NCBI RefSeq assembly: GCF_000224785.1
Contig: NZ_AGAV01000018.1
Location: 248,001-312,000 of the forward strand
Direction of reading: 5' to 3'
Length of the DNA stretch: 64,000 bases
Origin: Lentibacillus jeotgali
Lineage (GTDB): Bacteria; Bacillota; Bacilli; Bacillales; Amphibacillaceae
In this document: positions 25,880 to 33,887 of the stretch, in pieces
Position numbering within the stretch: the first letter of the stretch is position 1
Layout of the letters: each line of letters begins with the position of its first letter
The notes under the pieces: model-generated
Databases searched by the model: none
What the model was told of the DNA's origin: nothing
The model's input: only the letters and a program-made list of their open reading frames with translations
Program-made: the position numbers and the translations under genes

Positions 25880-26012
25880 ATACAAGCAGAAGAAGGTGAA
25901 CATTGTCAGAAGGGCGAAAACATCGGCAGAAGAACGAAAACATCAGCAGAAGAGCGAGAACATCGACAGAAGAACAAAGACATCAGCAGAAGAACCAAAA
26001 CATCATCGACAA
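25880..26012 (+). repeat. 20-bp-period degenerate array (six to seven units)
   Basis: CAGAAG cores start at 25887, 25907, 25927, 25947, 25967 and 25987, exactly 20 bp apart; a degraded seventh follows near 26007. The unit is roughly AAAACATCRGCAGAAGARCG and is better conserved than in the 21-bp arrays. It lies between the ylmA terminator and the start of the small charged protein gene. Confidence 0.85.
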
Positions 26013-26015
26013 AAG

Positions 26016-26052
26016 CAAACAGCTGTCCCAGCAAGGCTAGGAGCAGCTGTTA
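26016..26052 (-). terminator. Terminator of the mtnE-ylmA operon
   Basis: Perfect arms AACAGCTG / CAGCTGTT. On the minus strand the hairpin is followed by TTGCTTTTG. Confidence 0.7.
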
Positions 26053-26064
26053 TTTTTCAAAACA

Positions 26065-26850
26065 TCATTCATCCAGCGACACCCATGGCCGCTGATGGCG
26101 CCATTCAACGTTAACCGGCATTCCGAAAAACTGTGAAAGGCTGTCGCCGGTCAGAATGTCCTTGCTTGTCCCTTTTGCAAAAACTGCCCCATCACGAAGC
26201 AGCAGGGTACGAGAAAATTCAGGCAGCACTTCTTCAATATGATGGGTGACAAAAATAATCGTCGGTGAATCGGCCTGTTTGATCAGCTCCTGAATGGCAG
26301 AAAGGAGTTCCTCGCGTGCGATGAAGTCAAGGCCGCTCGTTGATTCGTCCAATAGCAGCAGGTCAGGTGATGCCATCAGCCCTCTGGCGATGAGAAGTTT
26401 TTGCCGTTCGCCCTGTGAGCACGTCTTGTAAGTCCGGCCGATCAAATGATTGCACCGCATCTGATCCATTATCTGGAATGCTTTTTCAAAATCCGCTTCG
26501 GCTGGTTCCTCATATGCCAGCCCAATCGATGCGTATTTGCCGCTGACGACTATATCTTCAGCACGTTCAGTCTCCTTGATTCGCTCTTGAAGCGATGAGC
26601 TAACCCAGCCAATTGATTTGCGAAGTTCGCGGATGTCAATTTTTCCAAAAGGCTGGTCTAAAACACGGACGTGACCGGCTGTTGGCCAGGAATAGCCGGT
26701 CACGATATTTAACAATGATGTTTTTCCGGAACCGTTTAACCCTAAAACGGCCCAGTGCTCGCCTTTTTCAACACACCAATTGATATCGGATAAAATATTT
26801 TCCTGTTCTCGTCTCCAGGAAACATCCTGCAAATCAATAACATTTGTCAA
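26065..26850 (-). CDS. ylmA: ABC transporter ATP-binding protein (YlmA-like)
   Basis: 261 residues, single ATPase domain. Walker A GLNGSGKTS (about 38-46), an unusual signature CSQGERQK in place of LSGGQ, Walker B DLLLLDE and the switch histidine in FVTHHIEE. Closest in pattern to YlmA/ModF-like cytosolic ATPases that lack an adjacent permease. It starts three bases after mtnE, so it is co-transcribed with it. There is no membrane partner gene here; it may work with a distant permease or have a non-transport role. Substrate unknown. Confidence 0.88.
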   Translation of the reverse strand: MTNVIDLQDVSWRREQENILSDINWCVEKGEHWAVLGLNGSGKTSLLNIVTGYSWPTAGHVRVLDQPFGKIDIRELRKSIGWVSSSLQERIKETERAEDIVVSGKYASIGLAYEEPAEADFEKAFQIMDQMRCNHLIGRTYKTCSQGERQKLLIARGLMASPDLLLLDESTSGLDFIAREELLSAIQELIKQADSPTIIFVTHHIEEVLPEFSRTLLLRDGAVFAKGTSKDILTGDSLSQFFGMPVNVEWRHQRPWVSLDE

Positions 26851-26853
26851 TTC

Positions 26854-28041
26854 CTATTCCCCCTTTCTAAAAATCCCCAGTCGTCCGATTCGGGCTGCCG
26901 CTTCTTCAAGACGCTCTGCTGATTCGAGTAACCCGACCCGCACGTAGCCGTCTCCATACTTGCCAAAACCCCGTCCCGGTGCGACAACGACATGTGCGTT
27001 TTCCAATAATAGGTTGGAGAATTCCTCGGATGTATAGTTTGACGGGACGGGGAGCCATGCGAAAAATGATCCCTCCGGTGTGTCCACGTCCCATCCGATT
27101 TCACGGATTGCACGGATGAACCGATCACGACGCTCAGTATATGTATCGATCAGCCGCTGAACCGCGCTTTGGTCACTGTTCAGTGCTTTGGCAGCAGCGC
27201 TCTGTATAGCACCAAACAAACTGACATACATATGATCCTGAATTTTATTAAGCGCTTCTATGACAGAAGGATTTCCAGCAGCAAAAGCCACGCGCCATCC
27301 GGCCATGTTGTACGTTTTGGATAATGTATAGATTTCGATGCCGATATCTTTTGCCCCCTCAGACTGGAGGAAGCTTTGCGGTTTTTGACCATCAAAACCC
27401 AACGCACCGTATGCAAAATCTTGCACGACACAAATGTGATGATCTTTGGCGAGTTTAACCGTTTCATCGTAGAAATCTTTATTGGCGGTGACAGCGGTCG
27501 GGTTGTTCGGGTAATTTAAAAACATCAGTTTCGCCTGGTTCAGCGTCTCTCCAGGAATCGTGCTGTAATCCGGCAGAAAGTGATTGTCCTTTTGCAATGG
27601 CATGAAATATGGGTCGGCATCCGCCATAGCAATACCTGACATATAATCCGGGTATCCCGGATCTGGTAAAAGTGCTGTGTCATTCGGGTTCAAGAGGCAT
27701 TGGCTTATCTCCACCAAACCGGCTTTGCCCCCGAACAAAACAGCAATTTCCGTTTCCGGATCGAGGGAGACGCCATATTCGCGCTTATAATAATTGGCTG
27801 CGGCTTCTTTAAAGTAGTGGAATCCCCGAAAAGGCGCATATTTATGATTAGCTGGATTTTTGGCAGCTTCCTGCACCTCTTGAATGATGTGATCCGGTGT
27901 CGGCAAATCGGGGTTGCCCTGACCAAGGTTAATGACATCATGTCCCTGCTGTTTGAATTCCTGTGTTCTGCCAACAAGCTTGGCAAAAAATTGCTCGGGT
28001 AATCGTTTCAGCATGTCAGATTGTTCGAAATTCTGTGTCAT
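26854..28041 (-). CDS. mtnE: PLP aminotransferase of the methionine salvage pathway (MtnE-like)
   Basis: 395 residues from the ATG at 28041 with AAGGGGGGAG upstream. Fold-type I aminotransferase. The N-terminal LPEQFFAKLVG, the INLGQGNPDLPTP motif, the YPNNPT loop and the PLP lysine block IYTLSKTYNMAGWRVAF (about 230-246) match Bacillus MtnE, which transaminates 2-keto-4-methylthiobutyrate to methionine. Unlike the Bacillus subtilis gene, no S-box is visible in its leader and no other mtn genes adjoin. A general glutamine or aromatic aminotransferase is the alternative. ylmA follows in the same transcript. Confidence 0.88.
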   Translation of the reverse strand: MTQNFEQSDMLKRLPEQFFAKLVGRTQEFKQQGHDVINLGQGNPDLPTPDHIIQEVQEAAKNPANHKYAPFRGFHYFKEAAANYYKREYGVSLDPETEIAVLFGGKAGLVEISQCLLNPNDTALLPDPGYPDYMSGIAMADADPYFMPLQKDNHFLPDYSTIPGETLNQAKLMFLNYPNNPTAVTANKDFYDETVKLAKDHHICVVQDFAYGALGFDGQKPQSFLQSEGAKDIGIEIYTLSKTYNMAGWRVAFAAGNPSVIEALNKIQDHMYVSLFGAIQSAAAKALNSDQSAVQRLIDTYTERRDRFIRAIREIGWDVDTPEGSFFAWLPVPSNYTSEEFSNLLLENAHVVVAPGRGFGKYGDGYVRVGLLESAERLEEAAARIGRLGIFRKGE

Positions 28042-28181
28042 GTACACTCCCCCCTTAGGACTGAATGGCAGGTTACTGACGCCTATCACTCTAATAAGCG
28101 ACAGGACACCTGAAACTCTACGAAATGAATTGAGTTTATGATAGCTTTGTTTGAGGCGATTGTAAAGAAAAGCGTATTTGG

Positions 28182-28217
28182 GTATGCAGAGGAGGGGGGA
28201 GGGGGCCTTCTGCATAC
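28182..28217. repeat. Hairpin with a G-rich loop
   Basis: Perfect 9-bp arms GTATGCAGA / TCTGCATAC enclose an almost pure-G loop (GGAGGGGGGAGGGGG on the plus strand). It lies 61 bp beyond the LacI-type gene stop and about 140 bp upstream of mtnE. There is no T tract. Confidence 0.7.
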
Positions 28218-28277
28218 TTGTAGAGAAATTGAAGAACAGGTTTAGTACTTTCTTTTAAACTATTAAGCTGTTTCTTT

Positions 28278-29276
28278 CTAACATCCGCACGATTTTCTTA
28301 AAATCATGGATGGCGGGAGTTCAATATGCTTCATGTATTCAGAGTTATTGATTTTATTCAGTAGTGCGTCAAAAGCAGTTTTTCCAATGGTATCCGCCGG
28401 GAGTGCAATATTTGTTACCGGCGGGGCGATAATGCCTGCTGATGCAAAGTCTCCAAATCCTATGATCGCCACGTCTTCCGGTATTTTTATCATCAATTCT
28501 TTCAGTTTAGAAATGGCACCTATTGTCATAAGGTCATTAAGTATAAAAACAGCTGTAATATCTTCTTCGCGTTCCAGCAGCGAGTTGACAGCAATTTCTC
28601 CTCCATCTACCGTGGCGTAACCGAGTTCCAAATAATGCTCGTTGAACGGTAAATGATACTTTTTTAAGGCGTCTTTATATCCTCTGATTCGTTCGTTCGT
28701 TGTTGAAACATTTGGAACGGCATAGATAACACCAATTTTTTGATGACCGTGATCCAGCAAATGGAGTGTTGCATCGAACCCTGTCTGATAGTCGTCACCG
28801 GTCACTTTAGGCGTATTCTCAGCAACAGGATCATAGCGATTCACAAGTACAGTGGGAAAATCATTTTTTGTATATTTGTTCAGGTAACCAATATCACTCG
28901 AAGTTGGTGAAAGAATGACCCCATCAACCATTCTGGCATGCAGTGAACTGATGACTTCTTCCTCATAATTCCTATCTTCATTTGTATTTACAAGCAGAAT
29001 CTGATAGCCATGCTCTCTTGCCCGCTCCTCAACGCCATAGACCATTTGGGATATGAAAGAATCCCGGAAACTGGATACGACCAGACCAGCAGTTATGGTC
29101 TTATTTTTCCTGAGATTTTTGGCTGTGGAATTCGGCACATAATTGTATTTGTTTATGATAGCTTTAATTTTTCTGTGTTTTTCTTCCGATATTTGCTTTG
29201 TACCGTTAATGACGTGCGAGACAGTGGCTGTCGATACATTTGCTTCTTTTGCGATATCTTTCATTGTAACTTTCAT
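28278..29276 (-). CDS. LacI-family repressor of the transketolase/TRAP island
   Basis: 332 residues from the ATG at 29276 with GGGAGG upstream. N-terminal LacI helix-turn-helix (MKDIAKEANVSTATVSHVINGTKQIS) followed by the hinge and a periplasmic-binding-protein-like sensor domain (about 60-330), with TGDDYQTGFDAT and a C-terminal SCGC. Divergent from the split transketolase operon. A perfect palindrome GTTAATCGATTAAC with a central CG, the typical LacI-family operator form, sits just after the operon's promoter, so this protein is its likely repressor. The inducer is presumably the imported sugar or acid. Confidence 0.92.
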   Translation of the reverse strand: MKVTMKDIAKEANVSTATVSHVINGTKQISEEKHRKIKAIINKYNYVPNSTAKNLRKNKTITAGLVVSSFRDSFISQMVYGVEERAREHGYQILLVNTNEDRNYEEEVISSLHARMVDGVILSPTSSDIGYLNKYTKNDFPTVLVNRYDPVAENTPKVTGDDYQTGFDATLHLLDHGHQKIGVIYAVPNVSTTNERIRGYKDALKKYHLPFNEHYLELGYATVDGGEIAVNSLLEREEDITAVFILNDLMTIGAISKLKELMIKIPEDVAIIGFGDFASAGIIAPPVTNIALPADTIGKTAFDALLNKINNSEYMKHIELPPSMILRKSCGC

Positions 29277-29372
29277 AGGTTCCTCCCAAAAGTTAAACCT
29301 TTTACCGGATGGTAGCATAACCCCATTTTAGCTCAGTTGAACTCATTTATCAATAAGATCGAGAAAGGGCTA

Positions 29373-29387
29373 TTAATCTCGAATTAA
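29373..29387. promoter_or_regulatory. Second, degenerate operator-like repeat
   Basis: TTAAT and ATTAA arms flank CTCGA, about 78 bp upstream of the better operator. It could allow looping by a tetrameric or paired LacI-type repressor, but the match is weak. Confidence 0.35.
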
Positions 29388-29408
29388 ATAAAAGTTTTAG
29401 AATTTTTG

Positions 29409-29437
29409 TTGACAAAAAATCGCTTTCATACTAACAT
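29409..29437 (+). promoter_or_regulatory. Sigma-A promoter of the transketolase operon with cre-like spacer
   Basis: TTGACA (29409-29414), a 17-bp spacer and TAACAT (29432-29437). The spacer contains a 12-of-14 match to the cre consensus, ending CGCTTTCA (29415-29428), so CcpA could block RNA polymerase here. Confidence 0.7.
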
Positions 29438-29450
29438 AAGCTTTAAGTAA

Positions 29451-29464
29451 GTTAATCGATTAAC
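29451..29464. promoter_or_regulatory. LacI-type operator
   Basis: GTTAATCGATTAAC is a perfect 14-bp palindrome centred on CG, at about +8 to +21 from the predicted transcription start and before the AGGAGG ribosome site. Confidence 0.75.
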
Positions 29465-29484
29465 CAAACTTCAGGAGGGATAAG

Positions 29485-30333
29485 ATGGTTAAGAAAACCT
29501 CAGTTTCCAAGGAAAAGATAGATTTAATCAAAGAAAAAGCAAAAATGTCCAGACTTGAAACCATTAACTTGATTGCTAAGGCAAAAAGTGGTCATTATGG
29601 ATCGTCTTTTTCAAGCTCTGAAATATTTGCCACGTTATATTATCACGTTATGAATTATGATCCGAAAAACCCGCAGTGGGCAGATCGAGACCGCTTCGTT
29701 ATGGGAAAAGGTCATTCGGCCGTCGGTATGTATCCGATTTTGGCTGATGTTGGATTCTTCCCAAAAGAGGAATTAGAGACTTATACAGATGTGGGAAGTC
29801 CATTCGGCGATCATCCTGACATGAACAAAATTAAAGGTATCGACTTCAGCTCAGGTTCTATCGGGCACGGGTTATCTGTAGGTGTCGGAATGTCACTTGG
29901 CGCCCGGGTAGATGGCAAAAATTATAGATCCTATATCCTGATGGGGGATGGCGAACTGCAGGAAGGACAAGTCTGGGAAGCGGCAATGAGTGCACCTAAT
30001 CACAAGTTAGGTAACCTTATTGCGATTATCGACAATAATAAAGTGACCGTTGACGGCGTGACAGAAGAATTAATGAATGTTAATCCGATTAAAGAAAAAT
30101 GGCAGAGTTTTGGCTGGAATGTAGTGGAAGTTGACGGTCATGATGTTGAGGCTTTAATTGAGACATTTGACAATTTGCCTTCTCCGGATTCCGAGATTCC
30201 AACCGTCATCATTTGTGATACTGTAGCCGGTAAAGGGGTTTCATTTATGGAACACGGTTATGAATGGCACGTTGCGAATCTAGGTGAAGATGATATGAAA
30301 AAAGCTATCAAAGAAATAAAAGGAGGCTTCTAA
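29485..30333 (+). CDS. Transketolase, N-terminal (thiamine diphosphate-binding) subunit
   Basis: 282 residues. Corresponds to the first domain of transketolase made as a separate protein. Marks are AKSGHYGSSFSSSE, GKGHSAVGMYPILA, the ThDP/Mg motif MGDGELQEGQVWEAA with IIDNN (about 150-182), and a C-terminal TVAGKGVSFME. The partner gene starts four bases after the stop. Split transketolases act on ketose phosphates in special catabolic routes rather than the main pentose phosphate pathway, which normally has a single-chain enzyme. The substrate cannot be told; no kinase is encoded in the island. Confidence 0.93.
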   Translation: MVKKTSVSKEKIDLIKEKAKMSRLETINLIAKAKSGHYGSSFSSSEIFATLYYHVMNYDPKNPQWADRDRFVMGKGHSAVGMYPILADVGFFPKEELETYTDVGSPFGDHPDMNKIKGIDFSSGSIGHGLSVGVGMSLGARVDGKNYRSYILMGDGELQEGQVWEAAMSAPNHKLGNLIAIIDNNKVTVDGVTEELMNVNPIKEKWQSFGWNVVEVDGHDVEALIETFDNLPSPDSEIPTVIICDTVAGKGVSFMEHGYEWHVANLGEDDMKKAIKEIKGGF

Positions 30334-30336
30334 AGT

Positions 30337-31329
30337 ATGGCTGCAACAACTTTTCATAAAGATACCTGGGAATTATATAAGAGTATGGAATCATCCAAGC
30401 AATTGACGGTCGGTGAAAAACTGGCAAAATTGGGTGACGATCATCCTGAGGTTGTCGCGCTTTGTGCCGATCTCGGAAAACCGACTAGACTCTGGGATTT
30501 CGGCAAGGAATTTCCGGACCGCTTTTTTAACTTCGGTCTTGCTGAAAAAAACATGGTTACAGCAGCAGCAGGTTTGGCCAGTACTGGAAAAACACCTTTT
30601 GTTGCGACCTACGCCTCTTTTTTAGGGGTGCTTGCAGCTGAAAATATCCGTACAGCTGTCGCTTATACCAATCAGAATGTGCGCTTGGTTGGTACACATA
30701 CAGGTATTGCAATGGGCTTTTACGGCTCATCTCACCATGCGACAGAGGATATTTCCATCACACGTGCTATGGCAAATATGACTGTCATATCCCCAGCTGA
30801 TGGAGCAGCTTTGGCGGAGATGGTAGAAGAGTCGGTTAAATCATACCAAGGTCCGATTTACTTCAGGGTCAGCCGCGGACGTGAAGAGCCGGTTTATCAA
30901 AAAGAAGCAAGTGATGTGCAAAATAAAATTGGAAAAGCAAACATTCTCAGAGATGGAACAGATTTAACCATCATTGCTTGCGGAATTGAAGTTAATGAAG
31001 CGTTAAAAGCTGCTGAAGAGCTTTCTGAAGAGAACATTTCAGTTCGGGTTATTGATATGCACACGATAAAACCAATGGATACGGAAGCTGTTTACAATGC
31101 AGCCAGAGAAACAGGTGCCATATTGACAGTGGAAGAACACAATATTCAAGGAGGACTGGGCAGCGCCGTATCTGAAGTGCTTATGGAATCAGGAATCAAC
31201 TGTAAATTCAAACGCCATGGTTTCTACGATGAATATTCTTTGATAGGAAAACCTTATTATTTATATAAACATTATAAGCTGAATGGTGAAGGAATTGGGT
31301 CAGTTGCACAGGAATTTCTGAATCAATAA
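30337..31329 (+). CDS. Transketolase, C-terminal subunit
   Basis: 330 residues, comprising the pyrimidine-binding domain (about 20-185, with FNFGLAEKNMVTAAAGLAS, whose Glu activates ThDP, and THTGIAMGFYGSSHHATEDI) and the C-terminal transketolase domain (about 195-325, with VIDMHTIKPMD and TVEEHNIQGGLG). Together with the preceding gene product it forms one active transketolase that moves two-carbon ketol units. Same operon, four-base spacing. The pair follows a clear promoter/operator region and precedes an SDR and a TRAP transporter. Confidence 0.93.
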   Translation: MAATTFHKDTWELYKSMESSKQLTVGEKLAKLGDDHPEVVALCADLGKPTRLWDFGKEFPDRFFNFGLAEKNMVTAAAGLASTGKTPFVATYASFLGVLAAENIRTAVAYTNQNVRLVGTHTGIAMGFYGSSHHATEDISITRAMANMTVISPADGAALAEMVEESVKSYQGPIYFRVSRGREEPVYQKEASDVQNKIGKANILRDGTDLTIIACGIEVNEALKAAEELSEENISVRVIDMHTIKPMDTEAVYNAARETGAILTVEEHNIQGGLGSAVSEVLMESGINCKFKRHGFYDEYSLIGKPYYLYKHYKLNGEGIGSVAQEFLNQ

Positions 31330-31340
31330 TTCAAAATAAT

Positions 31341-31380
31341 AGCGGAAGGTGCTGTTTTTAAAAGCAGCCGCTTTCCTCTT
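31341..31380 (+). terminator. Intercistronic hairpin after the transketolase genes
   Basis: AGCG/CGCT and GCTG/CAGC pairings with an internal bulge, followed by TTTCCTCTT. Weak; may attenuate transcription into the SDR gene. Confidence 0.45.
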
Positions 31381-31421
31381 AAGCTAAATATTGAAGTTAG
31401 ACAACAGGAAATAGGAGATGG

Positions 31422-32189
31422 ATGAAAATGAACTTTGAAGGTCGTGTTGCAATCATAACCGGTGCTGGTTCTGAAACTGGTATCGGAAGAGAGATTGCCA
31501 GACAACTAAGTAAGAGAGGCGCTAAAGTTGTATTGGCAGATATAAATGAGAGCGGTTTAGAATCAGGTGTCCGTGAAATTGAAAGGAACGGAGGAACAGC
31601 ATCCTCTATTACAGTGGATGTCACAAGCAGAGACAATGTTCAACAAAGTATTAAAGAAGTGACTGAACGGTTTGGAAGAATAGATATACTTGTAAATAAT
31701 GCTGGCGTCTCACGTCCAACCGGTGTTACAGAGATTCCAGAAGACGAATGGGATCTTGTTTTCAATGTTAATATGAAAGGTGTATTTTTCCTTACTCAGG
31801 CTGTCTTGCCCTATATGAAGGAAAACAATTACGGCCGAATTGTAAGCATGAGCTCAGTTTCCGGTAAACGCGGCGGCGGCATATTCGGCGGTTCACATTA
31901 TTCAGCGGCTAAAGCCGGGGTAACAGGCTTTTCGAAAGCGGTAGCAAGAGAAGTTGCCAAATATGAGATAACTTGCAATACTGTGGCTCCCGGAATGATA
32001 GGTGGCACTGATATTACCAGTGGCTTGCTGACAGAAGAAAAGAAGGCCGAAATTCAAAATGGCATTCCGCTTGGCAGAGTTGGTAAAGTTGAAGATGTCG
32101 CTTACTCAATTGCCTTTTTGGTATCAGAAGGTGCGGGTTATATAACTGGTGAAGAACTGGATATTAATGGTGGTTCTCATATAGATTAA
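31422..32189 (+). CDS. Short-chain dehydrogenase/reductase (FabG-like)
   Basis: 255 residues; ATGs at 31422 and 31428 are both possible after AGGAG. Classical SDR: TGAGSETGIGREIA cofactor loop, an Asp (VLADINE) after strand 2 that favours NAD(H), NNAGVS, catalytic Ser in SMSSVSG, YSAAK and the C-terminal GEELDINGGS. In a sugar-type island it most likely interconverts a polyol or hydroxyacid and its keto form, feeding the transketolase. The FabG annotation often given to such proteins would be misleading here, because no fatty acid genes are nearby. Confidence 0.92.
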   Translation: MKMNFEGRVAIITGAGSETGIGREIARQLSKRGAKVVLADINESGLESGVREIERNGGTASSITVDVTSRDNVQQSIKEVTERFGRIDILVNNAGVSRPTGVTEIPEDEWDLVFNVNMKGVFFLTQAVLPYMKENNYGRIVSMSSVSGKRGGGIFGGSHYSAAKAGVTGFSKAVAREVAKYEITCNTVAPGMIGGTDITSGLLTEEKKAEIQNGIPLGRVGKVEDVAYSIAFLVSEGAGYITGEELDINGGSHID

Positions 32190-32222
32190 TAGACACATTC
32201 CTTAAAACGGTTGTTGGTGTCC

Positions 32223-32255
32223 AGTCTTTTCTCTGTACCATCCAGAGAAAAGACT
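32223..32255 (+). repeat. Perfect 13-bp stem-loop between SDR and TRAP genes
   Basis: AGTCTTTTCTCTG and CAGAGAAAAGACT enclose TACCATC. There is no T tract (CCCTTAGG follows), so it resembles a processing or mRNA-stability hairpin more than a terminator. Confidence 0.75.
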
Positions 32256-32295
32256 CCCTTAGGAAAAGTAACTCAGAATGAAAACTGGATACATT

Positions 32296-32309
32296 TGTAA
32301 ACGCTAACA
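32296..32309 (+). promoter_or_regulatory. cre site before the TRAP transporter genes
   Basis: TGTAAACGCTAACA matches TGWAANCGNTNWCA at every position, 40 bp before the dctP start. It suggests that TRAP uptake is catabolite-repressed and may have its own promoter. Confidence 0.75.
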
Positions 32310-32348
32310 CCCAAAATTACTTTGTCATCATCAGGAGGGAGGGTAACT

Positions 32349-33347
32349 TTGAAAAAACTGCGTAACTTTATAATTCTATTGATAGTCGCTATGGCAGGCA
32401 GTTTAATGTTTGCATTTGTTTCATCTGCAAATGTTGTCGAATCCAAAAATGTCATAACACTGCGAATCGGGCATGGTTCTCCTGAAACAAATGAAAGGCA
32501 TGCAGCCGTCATGCGTTTCAAGGAACTTGTAGAAGAAAAATCAGATGGAAAAATAGAAGTATTGGTTTATCCTAACGAACAGTTGGGCTCTGAGGCTGAA
32601 ATGATTGAGAGTGTGACGTTAAATGATCTTCAAATGGTTGCTGCAAGTGCCTTCAGTCAATATGACCAAAGGATAAGTGTTTTTCATTTACCATACTTGT
32701 TTGATTCCTACGATGAAGCATGGAATGTATTGGATGGCGAAATTGGTCAGGAAGTGTCCAACTTTTTCTTAGAAGATAACTTAAGGATCCTCGCTTATTT
32801 TGAGAACGGGTTTAGGCATGTGACTTCCAATGTTCCAATTAAAACACCTGAAGATTTGCAGGGGCTGAATATAAGAACGCCGGAATTTCCGTTGTCCCTC
32901 AGCACGTTTAATGCTTTAGGTGCAAACCCTACTCCAATGGCATTCGGAGAATTATATATGGCATTGCAGCAGGGTACAGTGGACGCACAGGAAAATCCTG
33001 TCGCAAATATATACGCAAATAAATTTCAGGAAGTGCAAAAGTATTTAAGCATGACGTCGCATCAATACATGCCTTTGCCAGTAGCAATCAGTGAAGAATT
33101 TTGGCAGTCACTATCAGCGGATCACCAGCAAATTATTAAGAGGAGTGCTCAAGAGGCGGCACAATTTCACAGGGATACACTCAGGGCGAAAGAAGAAGAG
33201 ATGCTTGAAGAATTAAAAAATGGTGGAATGAAGATTGTCGAGCCGGAATTAGAGTCATTCAAAGAAAAAGTGGCCCCTGTTTATGAAGCGTTCAAACAAA
33301 AGTATGGTGAGGATTTTGTTAATCGTGTCATTAAAGCTGCGGAATAG
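32349..33347 (+). CDS. TRAP transporter substrate-binding protein (DctP/SiaP family)
   Basis: 332 residues from the TTG at 32349, preceded by AGGAGGGAGG; the in-frame TTG upstream at 32322 would place that ribosome site inside the gene. One N-terminal hydrophobic segment (about 6-26) without any lipobox cysteine, then the DctP fold: TLRIGHGSPETNERH, FFENGFRHVTS-like (AYFENGFRHVT), LNIRTPE with the carboxylate-binding Arg, and the ALQQGTVDAQENP family block. TRAP systems use Na+ to import organic acids. In this organism the binding protein is either held by an uncleaved signal anchor or released. Ligand probably a sugar acid or related carboxylate/sulfonate. Confidence 0.93.
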   Translation: MKKLRNFIILLIVAMAGSLMFAFVSSANVVESKNVITLRIGHGSPETNERHAAVMRFKELVEEKSDGKIEVLVYPNEQLGSEAEMIESVTLNDLQMVAASAFSQYDQRISVFHLPYLFDSYDEAWNVLDGEIGQEVSNFFLEDNLRILAYFENGFRHVTSNVPIKTPEDLQGLNIRTPEFPLSLSTFNALGANPTPMAFGELYMALQQGTVDAQENPVANIYANKFQEVQKYLSMTSHQYMPLPVAISEEFWQSLSADHQQIIKRSAQEAAQFHRDTLRAKEEEMLEELKNGGMKIVEPELESFKEKVAPVYEAFKQKYGEDFVNRVIKAAE

Positions 33348-33374
33348 AATGTCAGTTAGGCTGGGAGGATTTCT

Positions 33375-33887
33375 ATGAAAATATTGAGATGGCTCGATGA
33401 GCATTTGGAAGAATATATATTAATAGCACTCAGCTGTTTTACAGTTGCAGTGATATTTTTGCAGGTTTTTATGAGATTTATCCTTAGTGATTCCCTTTCC
33501 TGGTCAGAAGAGATAGCCCGATATGCATTTATCTGGATGATTTATATCGGCGTCAGTTACGGTGTCAAGAAACAAAAGCATCTTGGTGTTGATGCTTTTG
33601 CGATGTTATTTGAGAAAACAGGCAAAATCGTCATTGGCATCATTGCTAATATCTGTTTTCTTATATTTGCAGTCGTCATTACAGTGTACGGCGTTGAAAT
33701 CGTGACAAAGATTACCAGAGAATCTGCAGCACTGCAGCTGCCTATGGGATGGGTTTATGCTGCTCCGGCAGTTGGCATGTTTTTAACGGTTATTCGTCTT
33801 GTGCAAAATTTGATTAAACAGTTTCAAGCTATCGGAAATACGAAAGCCAATTCTGATGACTATCAAGAACAGGGGGGAATCATATGA
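33375..33887 (+). CDS. TRAP transporter small membrane subunit (DctQ)
   Basis: 170 residues with four transmembrane helices (about 14-36, 47-66, 85-107 and 122-142). Contains the family motif RFILSDSLSWSEEIARYAFIW. The stop overlaps the start of the dctM gene (ATGA, 33884-33887), so the two subunits are translationally coupled. DctQ is the small partner needed for the DctP-DctM transport cycle. It starts 27 bp after dctP. Confidence 0.93.
   Translation: MKILRWLDEHLEEYILIALSCFTVAVIFLQVFMRFILSDSLSWSEEIARYAFIWMIYIGVSYGVKKQKHLGVDAFAMLFEKTGKIVIGIIANICFLIFAVVITVYGVEIVTKITRESAALQLPMGWVYAAPAVGMFLTVIRLVQNLIKQFQAIGNTKANSDDYQEQGGII

Noticed and set aside
28042-28140. S-box in the mtnE leader, as in Bacillus subtilis
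   Set aside because: No CTTATC...GAGAGG core or GATAAG closing strand is present.
31422-32189. fabG of fatty acid synthesis
   Set aside because: Classical SDR motifs alone do not show this, the Asp after strand 2 suggests NAD(H), and context is a sugar-type operon.
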